34,795 nt of DNA from Rhabdochlamydiaceae bacterium. GTDB lineage: Bacteria; Chlamydiota; Chlamydiia; Chlamydiales; Rhabdochlamydiaceae. The notes beneath the pieces were generated by a model. That model made no database searches. It saw nothing but the letters and a program-made list of their open reading frames with translations, and was not told where the DNA came from. The stretch spans positions 1-34,795 of the forward strand of contig JAIETG010000010.1 in the NCBI GenBank assembly GCA_019745395.1. Reading direction: 5' to 3'. The position numbers were made by a program, and so were the translations under genes. Positions 25,963 to 34,417 of this stretch are shown here, piece after piece (positions within the stretch are counted from its first letter, which is position 1; the number at the start of each line of letters is the position of its first letter).

Positions 25963-28900
25963 CTACACGCATGTCTCCAGATGCCGTTCCAGGTCGTTCG
26001 CTTTTTGCTCACATACATCCAAAACGCTTTGAATTTCTTCGAATGTCGGAAAATTCGCCTGATCTAAAGCAAGTCTTAAAAGGTCTACTGAAGGCTCTGC
26101 TGATTTGAGATGCGATTGCATGTATTTTAAGCTAGATGCGTCCGCATCAGTCATTTTTTTACACAAATCAAAAAGCTCTTCTAAAAACGAAAGAGAAATA
26201 ATCAGCCGGCGAATGCCAGCTCTTTCTCCCATAGTTTCATCTGCTGTAAACTTCCACAAAGCTTTTTGCATCGCTTTATAGCCATCTTGCCTAGCCTTTA
26301 GTAGCAACACTTTTTTTTCTGCAGGAGCTGCTTGAGCTTGCTCTAAAATGATCTGCTCTAAATACTTATGTTTTATCCTTGGAGCAAGAATTTTGAGCAA
26401 TTCGCAGGAATTGCTCTTTCTGAGCATGTTTTTTTCGTCTGGGAAAAGGAAAAAATGCTGCATTAAATACACAAAACTATATCGATCGGTTTGCGGAGAT
26501 AAAAAATTAAACTTTCGACCAACTCCATCGACATGTAGGCCTTTAGAAGCAATGCCAAATGTATTTACCTCTCCAGCATAGTCAAAATCATATAGGTGAG
26601 AAATCAAAGCCCCATTTTCGACTTTAATGGCAACGTTATCTGAGGTCAAATCTCCATGAGCAATTCCATATTCTGATAATAACTTGATCCCCTTAAGGGT
26701 CTTTTGAAAACTTTTTAAAAGATCGCTTATAAGAATGGGTGTGTGTTGCGTCTCTTGTACATCCAGTGGTAAGTAAAGATTTATAGCAGCCTCACATAAT
26801 GTGCCGTTATACCAATAATTTTCCGATTCCTGTTTGTCTTTTCTGGCTCCTTCATATTTAGGAAAAAAAACAGGATAGGGCATAAAATGATCTACAGCTT
26901 GAGGAATCCTCTCAAAGATCACTTTGTGAGCCTGTAATCCTTTAGAATAGTCTCTTTTCTCTCTTTTCTGTCGATATAGCACTGTAGAAAAAGACAAAGG
27001 ATCTACGGCCCCCTCTTTGGGGACCAAAAACGTATGAGCCCCTTTCACTTTTTTATGCCCTCCTTCTTTTTGAAAAGAAGAGTCCCAAGCAGTCAATCTC
27101 AAAACATCTTTTTCTTCTGTTGCCCATAAAGAAAAAGGAAGACCTGTATTTTTTTTCGAAAGGCGTTGGCAAGGACGATCTTTCCAGAGAGCTCCTGCAA
27201 AACAATTCATCAACCGTGTTTGAAGAGTCAGCGCATAATTCTCTTTTTTTTCAGATGACTCACGATCCCCTAGCATGGTATCTACAATGCTTTTTGCTTG
27301 TGTGATGGAAATGTGAGAAGCATTCGAAAGAACCCCCTCCATCTCGCAGAGGATTTTTTTAGATTGTGCTAGGGCCCGCTCGATCTTTTCAAAAAAAATC
27401 CTTTCTCCTAACATATTCTTTTCAAAAAGATCATAAAATACGGGAAAAATCGCAACTTTCCCAGCAAATCTACGCAAAAAAACACTCTGATCCTGTTCGT
27501 AACTAGGAATGCCTCTTACATAAGTTAAAAGATCTAAGACAAATCCACCTTGAAAGCCCCCATGTTTTTCTTTTAATAAAGAAACTTGCCGATAATGATC
27601 CCTGGTTAATTGCTTTTGCAATCTGCTTTCCCACTGATCTTGCGATCTATTCAGATCTTGCCATTCACAGGAAAAAAGCGTTCTTGTGATTCGGTTCAGG
27701 GCTAAAAGAGGATCTTGCTTTTGTTTTTCACCTCCTTGCCAAAAACACTGAAAAGGATCTAAAAACCAGCCCAGATTTCCTTGCAAATCTCTTTTAGTTT
27801 TTACATTCCAACTTTCTGGATTTGCGTAGCTCCAACCCTGTGCACGAAAAAAAAGCAGTTCAGAAAATAGATTTTCACACACTTGCAGCTTTTCTCGTAT
27901 AGAGCCACCGTCCGGCCGCGCTCTATATGGACCTCTAGAAAAAATTAAAGGCTCTCTTCGAAAAACTGAAATAGAAGGCTCTAACCCAAAAGGTTTAAGA
28001 ACCAAAGGAAGTATTTCATCACTTTTTTCTTTCTGCGCGCAAACAACTAAAACATCTTGAGCGATGATAGGATGATCTGCAGAGACTGTTTTTGGTAAAA
28101 ACAGCTCAAAACCACCATATTCTTTCACGTACGCATTCTCTTCTTTCAAACCCTCTTCAGAGAAAAAAATCAAGTGCAAGCCTTCTTCACCTGGAGTATT
28201 TTGCACGCGCATCCCTACAGAAAAAGGCAACCATCCCTGAGGGTAAAACAAGGACTTACTCAAGTGAGAAGGACAAACAGATTGATTTGCCGTAATCCAA
28301 GCCAACAAGTGCTCAGTGTATCGTTCGTGATATCTCTTAAAATCTGCAGGTGGTGTTAAATCCTTTACGATCTTAGCAATAAGCTTACGATCAACAAAAA
28401 AATTACTTTTTTTAAAATCTTTAAAATTCAAATCCTGCATACAGATTTGCAGATTTGATAATTCTTGTAGGCACTCGGACAAAACCTCTCGTCCCAGGTT
28501 AGTAGGATCTGGTGTCAAATAAGATTGCTGAAGAAGATCAAAGATCTTAGGGAACAAAGCAATTTGTACAGCGGATTTTCGTAAAATATCTCCTGGCCAT
28601 TCCTCGCACGTCCCACATACACCCTCTGCATAAAGAAGAAGATCTTTAGGGAATGTATCAACAGATGCTGTATCAAAAAGATTCTGAACCTCTTCTTTTA
28701 GCTCATAGGGCAATCTATCTTTGAGTATTTGAAAAATCTGAGCTCTGCCGTCAGTAAATGCCTTTTTATACGCTTTAAGAGATCCGCATTTTCCTGGAAA
28801 AAGGCCCGGAAAAAACAAGTTGTTTGCGATATCTGAAATCCAAAACCTAGCTTCTTGAGAAGTCTTTAACGCAGCTCCTTGCTCTAAAAGATCTTGAAGA

Positions 28901-29070
28901 ATTTTCGAAGTAGAGCGATCTTTCGAAGAACTAAAAACAGATTTTTGGACGGTTTGACAAAAGTTTGCAGAGGCTTGAAAAATCGCCTCCAAATCCGAAC
29001 TCATTTGTTCTGGATTTTGAAAAAAAGCGTCCCAAGAAAACAGCCATTTCCCCAATTCTACAGCATCCAC
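25963..29070 (-). CDS. Large protein with eukaryotic-type kinase-like domain
   Basis: A 1035-residue protein. The C-terminal third carries protein-kinase catalytic motifs: HGDLTSDN at about 805-812 (the HxDxxxxN catalytic loop, with Gly in place of the usual Arg) and YDFDYAG at 827-833, where the metal-binding DFG is DFD. HGD and DFD are normal in the phosphotransferase/ABC1 and RIO-like branches, so it may phosphorylate a protein or a small molecule. A glycine-rich loop and the ATP-binding lysine are not obvious. Residues 1-620 contain no motif I recognise and have no signal peptide or membrane segment. The GTG start at 29070 has GGGA about 6 nt upstream. No related genes adjoin it. Active kinase versus pseudokinase is open. 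Confidence 0.7.
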   Translation of the reverse strand: MDAVELGKWLFSWDAFFQNPEQMSSDLEAIFQASANFCQTVQKSVFSSSKDRSTSKILQDLLEQGAALKTSQEARFWISDIANNLFFPGLFPGKCGSLKAYKKAFTDGRAQIFQILKDRLPYELKEEVQNLFDTASVDTFPKDLLLYAEGVCGTCEEWPGDILRKSAVQIALFPKIFDLLQQSYLTPDPTNLGREVLSECLQELSNLQICMQDLNFKDFKKSNFFVDRKLIAKIVKDLTPPADFKRYHERYTEHLLAWITANQSVCPSHLSKSLFYPQGWLPFSVGMRVQNTPGEEGLHLIFFSEEGLKEENAYVKEYGGFELFLPKTVSADHPIIAQDVLVVCAQKEKSDEILPLVLKPFGLEPSISVFRREPLIFSRGPYRARPDGGSIREKLQVCENLFSELLFFRAQGWSYANPESWNVKTKRDLQGNLGWFLDPFQCFWQGGEKQKQDPLLALNRITRTLFSCEWQDLNRSQDQWESRLQKQLTRDHYRQVSLLKEKHGGFQGGFVLDLLTYVRGIPSYEQDQSVFLRRFAGKVAIFPVFYDLFEKNMLGERIFFEKIERALAQSKKILCEMEGVLSNASHISITQAKSIVDTMLGDRESSEKKENYALTLQTRLMNCFAGALWKDRPCQRLSKKNTGLPFSLWATEEKDVLRLTAWDSSFQKEGGHKKVKGAHTFLVPKEGAVDPLSFSTVLYRQKREKRDYSKGLQAHKVIFERIPQAVDHFMPYPVFFPKYEGARKDKQESENYWYNGTLCEAAINLYLPLDVQETQHTPILISDLLKSFQKTLKGIKLLSEYGIAHGDLTSDNVAIKVENGALISHLYDFDYAGEVNTFGIASKGLHVDGVGRKFNFLSPQTDRYSFVYLMQHFFLFPDEKNMLRKSNSCELLKILAPRIKHKYLEQIILEQAQAAPAEKKVLLLKARQDGYKAMQKALWKFTADETMGERAGIRRLIISLSFLEELFDLCKKMTDADASSLKYMQSHLKSAEPSVDLLRLALDQANFPTFEEIQSVLDVCEQKANDLERHLETCV

Positions 29071-29337
29071 AAAGATCCCATCTTATTGAAAATCAATGAC
29101 CGAGCATACAATATAAGTACGCTTTTTTCCATCTTTTACTTTAAAGAAACCTTCACACTCTAATGAAATTGGACGTGAAAACGATTTCTTACCATCTTTA
29201 TCCCATCTTAAAAATTTCATAAAGAAGTATGCTTATTTCCTTTTTCCAGCTGTAAAAAAATCCTTCTCTTTTTCTCTTTGCTTTGCCATACAGGAAAAAT
29301 GTTTTGAATAACTTTTTTTTACAGGAGAAATGTTTTC

Positions 29338-30630
29338 ATGAAAAAATCTTTGCTATGGATATCTCTTTTTGCAATGAGCTCACAGCTTTTAGCTACCAAT
29401 GCCAACCCCGTCGTTGGAGCCTATTATGAAAACTGGTCACAATACCGTCCGCCGTCTCAAGGAAGATCAACATTTTATCCCAATCTAATAGATCCCACAA
29501 TCATAACAGATTTATACTATGCTTTTGCAGTCTTCGGCTTTGTCACAAAATCCATAGATCCTACAAATCCTCATCTTACAGGTGATTATACAGTGCAACC
29601 CGTAGAGTGGAATGATCAAAACGTGCTCTATCCACAAGTAATGGCTTTAAAGCAAATCAACCCTAAGTTGCGTAACATCCTATCTATTGGAGGATGGAGT
29701 TTTAACGATCCCGCAGATCCAATGGGGAAGTACACGTATAAGCTTTTCAGCCAAATGGTCTCTACAAAAGAAAACAGAAACAATTTCATTACGTCAGCTA
29801 TAGCCTACGCCCATAAATATGGATTTGATGGAATCGATATCGACTGGGAATATCCAGGTGATCTAACGAGAGGAGGAAATTCTGCAGATTTTGATAATTT
29901 CGTTACTTTTCTTCAAGAGTGTCACGATGCCTGTGCAAATGCAAGCCCATCATTGCTACTAACTTACGCATCCGCAGCTATTGTTCCTACAGGAGTTCCT
30001 GATCCCTATCAGAGCAACCCTTCTTTGTATTTTCAGTGGCTTGCAAAATGCGCTCCTTATTTAGACCGATTTAATCTCATGGCCTATGATTATCATGGAC
30101 CTTTTGATGTTCCAGCTCTCACAGGAGTCAATGCCCCTTTAAACCACGATACAGATCCTGCAAGCACTAAATTTATTGTAAAAACCTTAGAAAATTACAT
30201 AGATAATGGCGTTCCTGCCTCAAAAATCGTCTTAGGAATGCCGACCTACGGCCACTCCTATGCTGGAGTTTCTTCTATGACAGATGCAAATAACGGGCCC
30301 GGTAAGCCTTTTACTTCAGCAGGGCCAGCTGGTCCCTCTACGGGTGCCCCTGGCTTTTTGGCCTATTTTGAAATCTCTGACATGACAGCAACAGGGCAGT
30401 TGATCTTTGCCTCTGATGTAGCCACTAGCACAGCATATGGCTTTAATCTGTCAACTCAAGAGTGGGTCAGCTTTGACACGCCGGATACCATAGCCTTAAA
30501 AGTACAGATAGCCCTTGAAAAAAATCTCTTAGGAGGGATGTTTTGGGCAGTAGATGACGACGAGTATCAATGGGGAGCTAAATATCCCAATATCCGCAAA
30601 GGATACTCTCTATTCTATCCATCCGAGTAA
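29338..30630 (+). CDS. Secreted chitinase, glycoside hydrolase family 18
   Basis: A 430-residue enzyme that would cleave beta-1,4-linked N-acetylglucosamine chains. Signal peptide at 1-19 (MKKSLLWISLFAMSSQLLA). The GH18 barrel is complete: VVGAYYENW at strand 1, NILSIGGWSF, the catalytic FDGIDIDWEYPG with acid Glu 171, FNLMAYDYHG, GMPTYGHSY with a chitinase insertion domain region, and the final strand GGMFWAVDDDE. All DxxDxDxE acidic residues are present. There is no chitin-binding domain. AGGAGA at 29323-29328 precedes the ATG by 9 nt. A 17-bp terminator follows. Targets could be arthropod chitin, host chitinase-sensitive matrices or amoebal cyst walls. Confidence 0.93.
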   Translation: MKKSLLWISLFAMSSQLLATNANPVVGAYYENWSQYRPPSQGRSTFYPNLIDPTIITDLYYAFAVFGFVTKSIDPTNPHLTGDYTVQPVEWNDQNVLYPQVMALKQINPKLRNILSIGGWSFNDPADPMGKYTYKLFSQMVSTKENRNNFITSAIAYAHKYGFDGIDIDWEYPGDLTRGGNSADFDNFVTFLQECHDACANASPSLLLTYASAAIVPTGVPDPYQSNPSLYFQWLAKCAPYLDRFNLMAYDYHGPFDVPALTGVNAPLNHDTDPASTKFIVKTLENYIDNGVPASKIVLGMPTYGHSYAGVSSMTDANNGPGKPFTSAGPAGPSTGAPGFLAYFEISDMTATGQLIFASDVATSTAYGFNLSTQEWVSFDTPDTIALKVQIALEKNLLGGMFWAVDDDEYQWGAKYPNIRKGYSLFYPSE

Positions 30631-30652
30631 TAACCGTTTTTCAAAAGATGGC

Positions 30653-30694
30653 AGTGTGAGGAGCGGTCTATTTTAACAGACTGCTTCTCACACT
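30653..30694 (+). terminator. 17-bp hairpin terminator after chitinase
   Basis: Bases 30653-30669 pair with 30678-30694 over 17 positions, two of them G-U, with an 8-nt loop. It is followed by a short T/A run. It lies 22 nt after the chitinase stop. Confidence 0.75.
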
Positions 30695-30815
30695 TTAAGT
30701 AAAAAAGATTCGCTTAGCATAATTCCTTCCATCTATATCATCAGATTTAAACTTTAAAAAAATACACTTTCCACGTTAAAATCATCGCATTATTACATTA
30801 AATCACTTACAAATA

Positions 30816-32321
30816 ATGACTATAGCAGATCTATCCAACTATACACACGACACCGATACCCTCTCTTGCAGGAAATCTCATTTAGTTTCAAAACCAATCC
30901 CCTTAATTGAAACATCAAAATATCTAACAAAAAAAGACCTGCCATCATTTTTTTCAGCGTCAAAAACACTTTTCAACGCAATTTCTGACGAATATAGACT
31001 GCATGATAAGAATACTCTATATCGTTATATACCATCTCAAATCAATGACACATCCGGTTCTTTCAGCACACCCACTGCATCTTTATCTCACCAAGAAAGG
31101 ATTGTGGGAATAAAATCTACTCTTGAGCTGAAAGAGCAAATCAATAAATTCATAAGAACAAAATCACCTCAAGATTTACAAGCAATACATCTTCTAGCCA
31201 TTAACACACAAAATGAATCAACTAAATATGACATCTGCAACGATCTTATAGATCTGAGACCACCTTCCCTAGAGGCTTTACAAGCAGTAGAATTCATCGC
31301 TCAAACCATCAATGACAACTCAAAAAAACAAGAAATCTGCGAAAGACTAATCTTTCACGGATCACCGCAAGCTCTTACTGCAATAACAGTCATCGCTCAA
31401 ACCATCAATAACAACTCAAAAAAACAAGAAATCTGCCAAAGCCTGATCTTTCAAGCATCTCCGCAAGCTTTTACGGCTGTGGCTTCCATTGCTCCAACCA
31501 TCACTAATATTGAGCTTAAACTAGCCATCTGCAACGGACTGCTCGCACAAGGAATCCCAGAAGCTTTTACGGCTGTGGCTTCCATTGCTCCAACCATTAC
31601 TAATAATGAGATTAAACTAGCCATCTGCAACCGGCTACTCACTCAAGGAATCCCGGAAGCTCTTACGGCTGTTGGTTCCATTGCTCCAACCATCACTAAT
31701 AATGAGATTAAACTAGCCATCTGCAACCGGCTACTCACTCAAGGATTTCTGGAAGCTCTTACTGCTATTAGTTCCATTGCTCAAACAATCACTAATAATG
31801 GGATGAAAAATGAAATAAAATTAACAATCTGCAACCAACTGCTCGCTGCAGGTGCTCCGGAAGATCTTACTGACGTTGGTTTCATCGCTCAAACAATCAC
31901 AAATAATGAGATTAAACTAACAATCTGCAACGAACTGCTCTCTGAAGGATCTTCGGAAGCTCTTATTGCAGTTGGTTTCATCGCTCAAACAATCACAAAC
32001 AATGAGATTAAACTAACAATCTGCAACGAACTGCTCTCTGAAGGATCTTCGAAAGCTCTTATTGCAGTTGGTTCCATTGCTCAAACAATCACTGATGATT
32101 TGATAAAACAAAAAATCTGCTTTCAACTGCTGAATGAAAAATCTCCGGAAGCTCTTATCGCTATTGGTTCGATTGCTCAAACAATTACTGATGATTCGAT
32201 AAAGCTAATAATTTGTGACCGGCTGTTTTATTTAGGATCTACAACAGCTCTTAAGTCTGCTAGTTCTGTTTCTCAAACAATCACGAATAATAAGAAAAAA
32301 CAAGAAATCGATTGGTTCTAA
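30816..32321 (+). CDS. F-box-like protein with tandem 32-residue helical repeats
   Basis: A 501-residue protein. Residues 27-62 (PIPLIETSKYLTKKDLPSFF, then SASKTLFNAISDEY) fit the F-box pattern, a eukaryotic motif that recruits Skp1 ubiquitin ligases and that some intracellular bacteria use in effectors. From about residue 120 to the end are twelve repeats, nearly all of 32 residues, with core IAxTITNNxIKxxIC and LLxxG, predicted to form paired helices stacked in a solenoid with a Cys on each unit. No signal peptide or membrane segment. There is no clear ribosome binding site before the ATG at 30816. F-box plus repeats suggests a host-directed adaptor whose solenoid binds the target; this is inference. 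Confidence 0.75.
   Translation: MTIADLSNYTHDTDTLSCRKSHLVSKPIPLIETSKYLTKKDLPSFFSASKTLFNAISDEYRLHDKNTLYRYIPSQINDTSGSFSTPTASLSHQERIVGIKSTLELKEQINKFIRTKSPQDLQAIHLLAINTQNESTKYDICNDLIDLRPPSLEALQAVEFIAQTINDNSKKQEICERLIFHGSPQALTAITVIAQTINNNSKKQEICQSLIFQASPQAFTAVASIAPTITNIELKLAICNGLLAQGIPEAFTAVASIAPTITNNEIKLAICNRLLTQGIPEALTAVGSIAPTITNNEIKLAICNRLLTQGFLEALTAISSIAQTITNNGMKNEIKLTICNQLLAAGAPEDLTDVGFIAQTITNNEIKLTICNELLSEGSSEALIAVGFIAQTITNNEIKLTICNELLSEGSSKALIAVGSIAQTITDDLIKQKICFQLLNEKSPEALIAIGSIAQTITDDSIKLIICDRLFYLGSTTALKSASSVSQTITNNKKKQEIDWF
31173..32321 (+). repeat. Twelve tandem 96-bp coding repeats
   Basis: In-frame repeats of 96 bp. The middle copies (about 31550-31760) are nearly identical over long stretches, and copies at about 31870-32060 likewise, showing recent duplication; outer copies are more diverged. 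One copy near 31800 has a 12-bp insertion adding four residues (GMKN). The last is cut short by the stop codon. Confidence 0.85.
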
Positions 32322-32385
32322 ATAGAAACTTCCGGTTTCACTAGAAAATATTTGAACATTGCTGAACAAATAGCTGTGGGGCTGT

Positions 32386-34143
32386 CTATTCTAAATGGTC
32401 AGCCAAGATCTGAGCAATCTCCTGATGAGATCCCATCTGTAAAACCTTTTGAGCGAGTTGGTAGCAATGAAAAAGGTTACATCTACGAATAGCTCTTTTA
32501 ATTAGCGGAATATGACGCGGAGAACAAGAAAACTCACTCAAACCAAGTCCTAAAAGAAGCGGGACGAAAAGAGGAGATGAGGCCATTTCTCCACAAATCG
32601 TTACCGGTTTATTCTGTTTTTTTGCTTCCATAACAACCATCTTAATCATCCTAATTACGCTAGGGTGAGTCGGATGGAAGAAATCTTGTGTAGCCGGATT
32701 ACTGCGATCCATGCCCAATGTGTATTGAACTAGATCGTTGGTCCCGATTGAAAAAAAATCCACTTCTTTTGCAATAGCATCACAAAGAAGAGCTGCCGAT
32801 GGGACCTCAATCATGCAACCAATAGAAAAACTTTTCTCGGAAACTAAACCTTCACGCTGAAGTTGCTCTTGAGTAGAAAAAATGATTTTTTTAGCCTCTA
32901 TCACTTCTTGAGGATCTGAAATCAAAGGAAGTAAAATCTTAGTTTCCACCGCTTGAAAAGCTCTCATTATAGCTCGAAGTTGGGTTTGAAACAAATCTTT
33001 ATGACGCAAAAGAAAACGAATCCCCCGACAGCCTAAAACGGGATTTGACTCTTTTTCTTGGTCAGGAAAAGCTTGAGGATTTTTATCTCCGCCAATATCA
33101 AAAACACGTACGACAATAGAAAGACCCTCTGTTTTCTTAGCAATTTCTGCATAAGATTGCATCTGCTCTTCCTCGGAAAGGAACAACGTATTTTTCTCTA
33201 GGAAAAGATACTCAGAACGAAATAGTCCTATCCCCTCAGGGCGATATGCGTGCATTTCTTCTAAATCAACCAAATTCCCTACATTTGCATAGACATGAAC
33301 AGGGTGTCCGTCATTTGTTTCAGTAACCGGATAAAGATCCTGTTGCAACAACTGATACGTCGTCTTTAAGCGTACTTTAACCTCTTGATAGGCTTTTAAA
33401 GTAGAGGGAATAGGGCAAAAAATGACTTCTCCAGATTTCCCATCCACTACAACAGAACAATGTTCCCCTGACTGAATCTTTTCTAACACATTACTCACAT
33501 CAATGCTTGAAACATAAGGAATTCCTTTCGCCCGAGCCATCAAAGCAGCATGAGAGCTTACGCCCCCTTGTTGGGTAATAAAAGCACCAATGCGAGCAGT
33601 CGCCTGTAGCGCGGCAACATGAGAAGGACTAAGTTCCCGCGTAAAAACAATAGAATCTTCAGGAATATCGGAAAAATTAAGACGTCCTTTGCCCGATAAG
33701 TGGTCAAGAACTCGTTTAGACACGTCTAATACATCGACGATCCTCTGCTGAAAAAAAGGATCTTTGATCCGCGAAAACTTTTGTTCATATTCTCGAATCA
33801 CCGAACTAAATACCGATTCCGCATTTTTTTGCGTTGTACGGATCTTTTCCTCTACATGAAATGTCATCAAAGGGTCTTGCAGCATCTGAACATGCGTTTC
33901 TAAAATTTCTAAGGCTTCCCGAGAATCCTCTTTTTTTAACTTAAACTGTAAAAAACGGATATCTTCTCGACTTTGCTCTAGAGCTTTGTAATATCTAGCA
34001 ATCTCGCAGTCCAAATGGGTTTTGGCAACAGAAAACTCTAAAATAGATTCTTCTAAAAGAGAGGGTAAAAAAAGCAAAGAGCCAATGGCGATGCCTTCAC
34101 TAATAGAAGATCCCTGTATACGAAACTCTTTTGTTGTGCTCAT
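32386..34143 (-). CDS. ptsI: Phosphoenolpyruvate-protein phosphotransferase (enzyme I)
   Basis: Cytoplasmic enzyme that takes phosphate from PEP to its own His and passes it to HPr. The 585 residues carry the active-site loop GGVSSHAALMARAKGIPYV with His 198, then GIGLFRSEYLF, DIGGDKN, GCRGIRFLL, GCMIEVPSA, IGTNDLVQYTLGMDRSN and VTICGEMAS. The start is the ATG at 34143, four bases after the ptsH stop; the TTG at 34173 would lie within ptsH and is rejected. The N-terminal half is typical. It is the last gene of hprK-ptsH-ptsI. Confidence 0.96.
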   Translation of the reverse strand: MSTTKEFRIQGSSISEGIAIGSLLFLPSLLEESILEFSVAKTHLDCEIARYYKALEQSREDIRFLQFKLKKEDSREALEILETHVQMLQDPLMTFHVEEKIRTTQKNAESVFSSVIREYEQKFSRIKDPFFQQRIVDVLDVSKRVLDHLSGKGRLNFSDIPEDSIVFTRELSPSHVAALQATARIGAFITQQGGVSSHAALMARAKGIPYVSSIDVSNVLEKIQSGEHCSVVVDGKSGEVIFCPIPSTLKAYQEVKVRLKTTYQLLQQDLYPVTETNDGHPVHVYANVGNLVDLEEMHAYRPEGIGLFRSEYLFLEKNTLFLSEEEQMQSYAEIAKKTEGLSIVVRVFDIGGDKNPQAFPDQEKESNPVLGCRGIRFLLRHKDLFQTQLRAIMRAFQAVETKILLPLISDPQEVIEAKKIIFSTQEQLQREGLVSEKSFSIGCMIEVPSAALLCDAIAKEVDFFSIGTNDLVQYTLGMDRSNPATQDFFHPTHPSVIRMIKMVVMEAKKQNKPVTICGEMASSPLFVPLLLGLGLSEFSCSPRHIPLIKRAIRRCNLFHCYQLAQKVLQMGSHQEIAQILADHLE

Positions 34144-34147
34144 TATT

Positions 34148-34417
34148 TTAGATTTCCCAAAATTGATGTTCAAAAGCTTCTACAAGTTTTCCTACGATTT
34201 GTTCTGCATCTTCCCCTTCTACCTCAATAGTAATTAAAGAGTTTTTAGTCGCAGCAAGCGTGAGCAGGCTCATTATACTTTTCGCGTTCACTTTTTCTTC
34301 CCGGCAAGTGAAATATACGGAACTTGTGCTGCCCTGAAGCATTTGAACAATACGACTTGCAGGTCTTGTATGTAATCCTGCAGGATTTTTAACTTTTACT
34401 TTACGAGATATTTTCAC
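34148..34417 (-). CDS. ptsH: Phosphocarrier protein HPr
   Basis: Small phosphocarrier between enzyme I and EIIA-type acceptors. At 89 residues it is of normal size. The phosphorylated His 16 lies in NPAGLHTRPAS, and KSIMSLLTLAA contains the serine equivalent to Ser 46, the target of the adjacent HprK. I chose the GTG at 34417, because AAGGA (34424-34428) lies 6 nt before it and HPr homologues begin just there. The TTG at 34450 would add eleven non-HPr residues. The start overlaps the end of hprK by 17 nt. Confidence 0.93.
   Translation of the reverse strand: MKISRKVKVKNPAGLHTRPASRIVQMLQGSTSSVYFTCREEKVNAKSIMSLLTLAATKNSLITIEVEGEDAEQIVGKLVEAFEHQFWEI

Noticed and set aside
31173-32321. CRISPR-like or intergenic repeat array
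   Set aside because: The 96-bp repeats are contiguous, in frame and coding, without spacers.
34144-34173. Upstream TTG start of ptsI
   Set aside because: It would overlap ptsH; the ATG at 34143 just after the ptsH stop is conventional.
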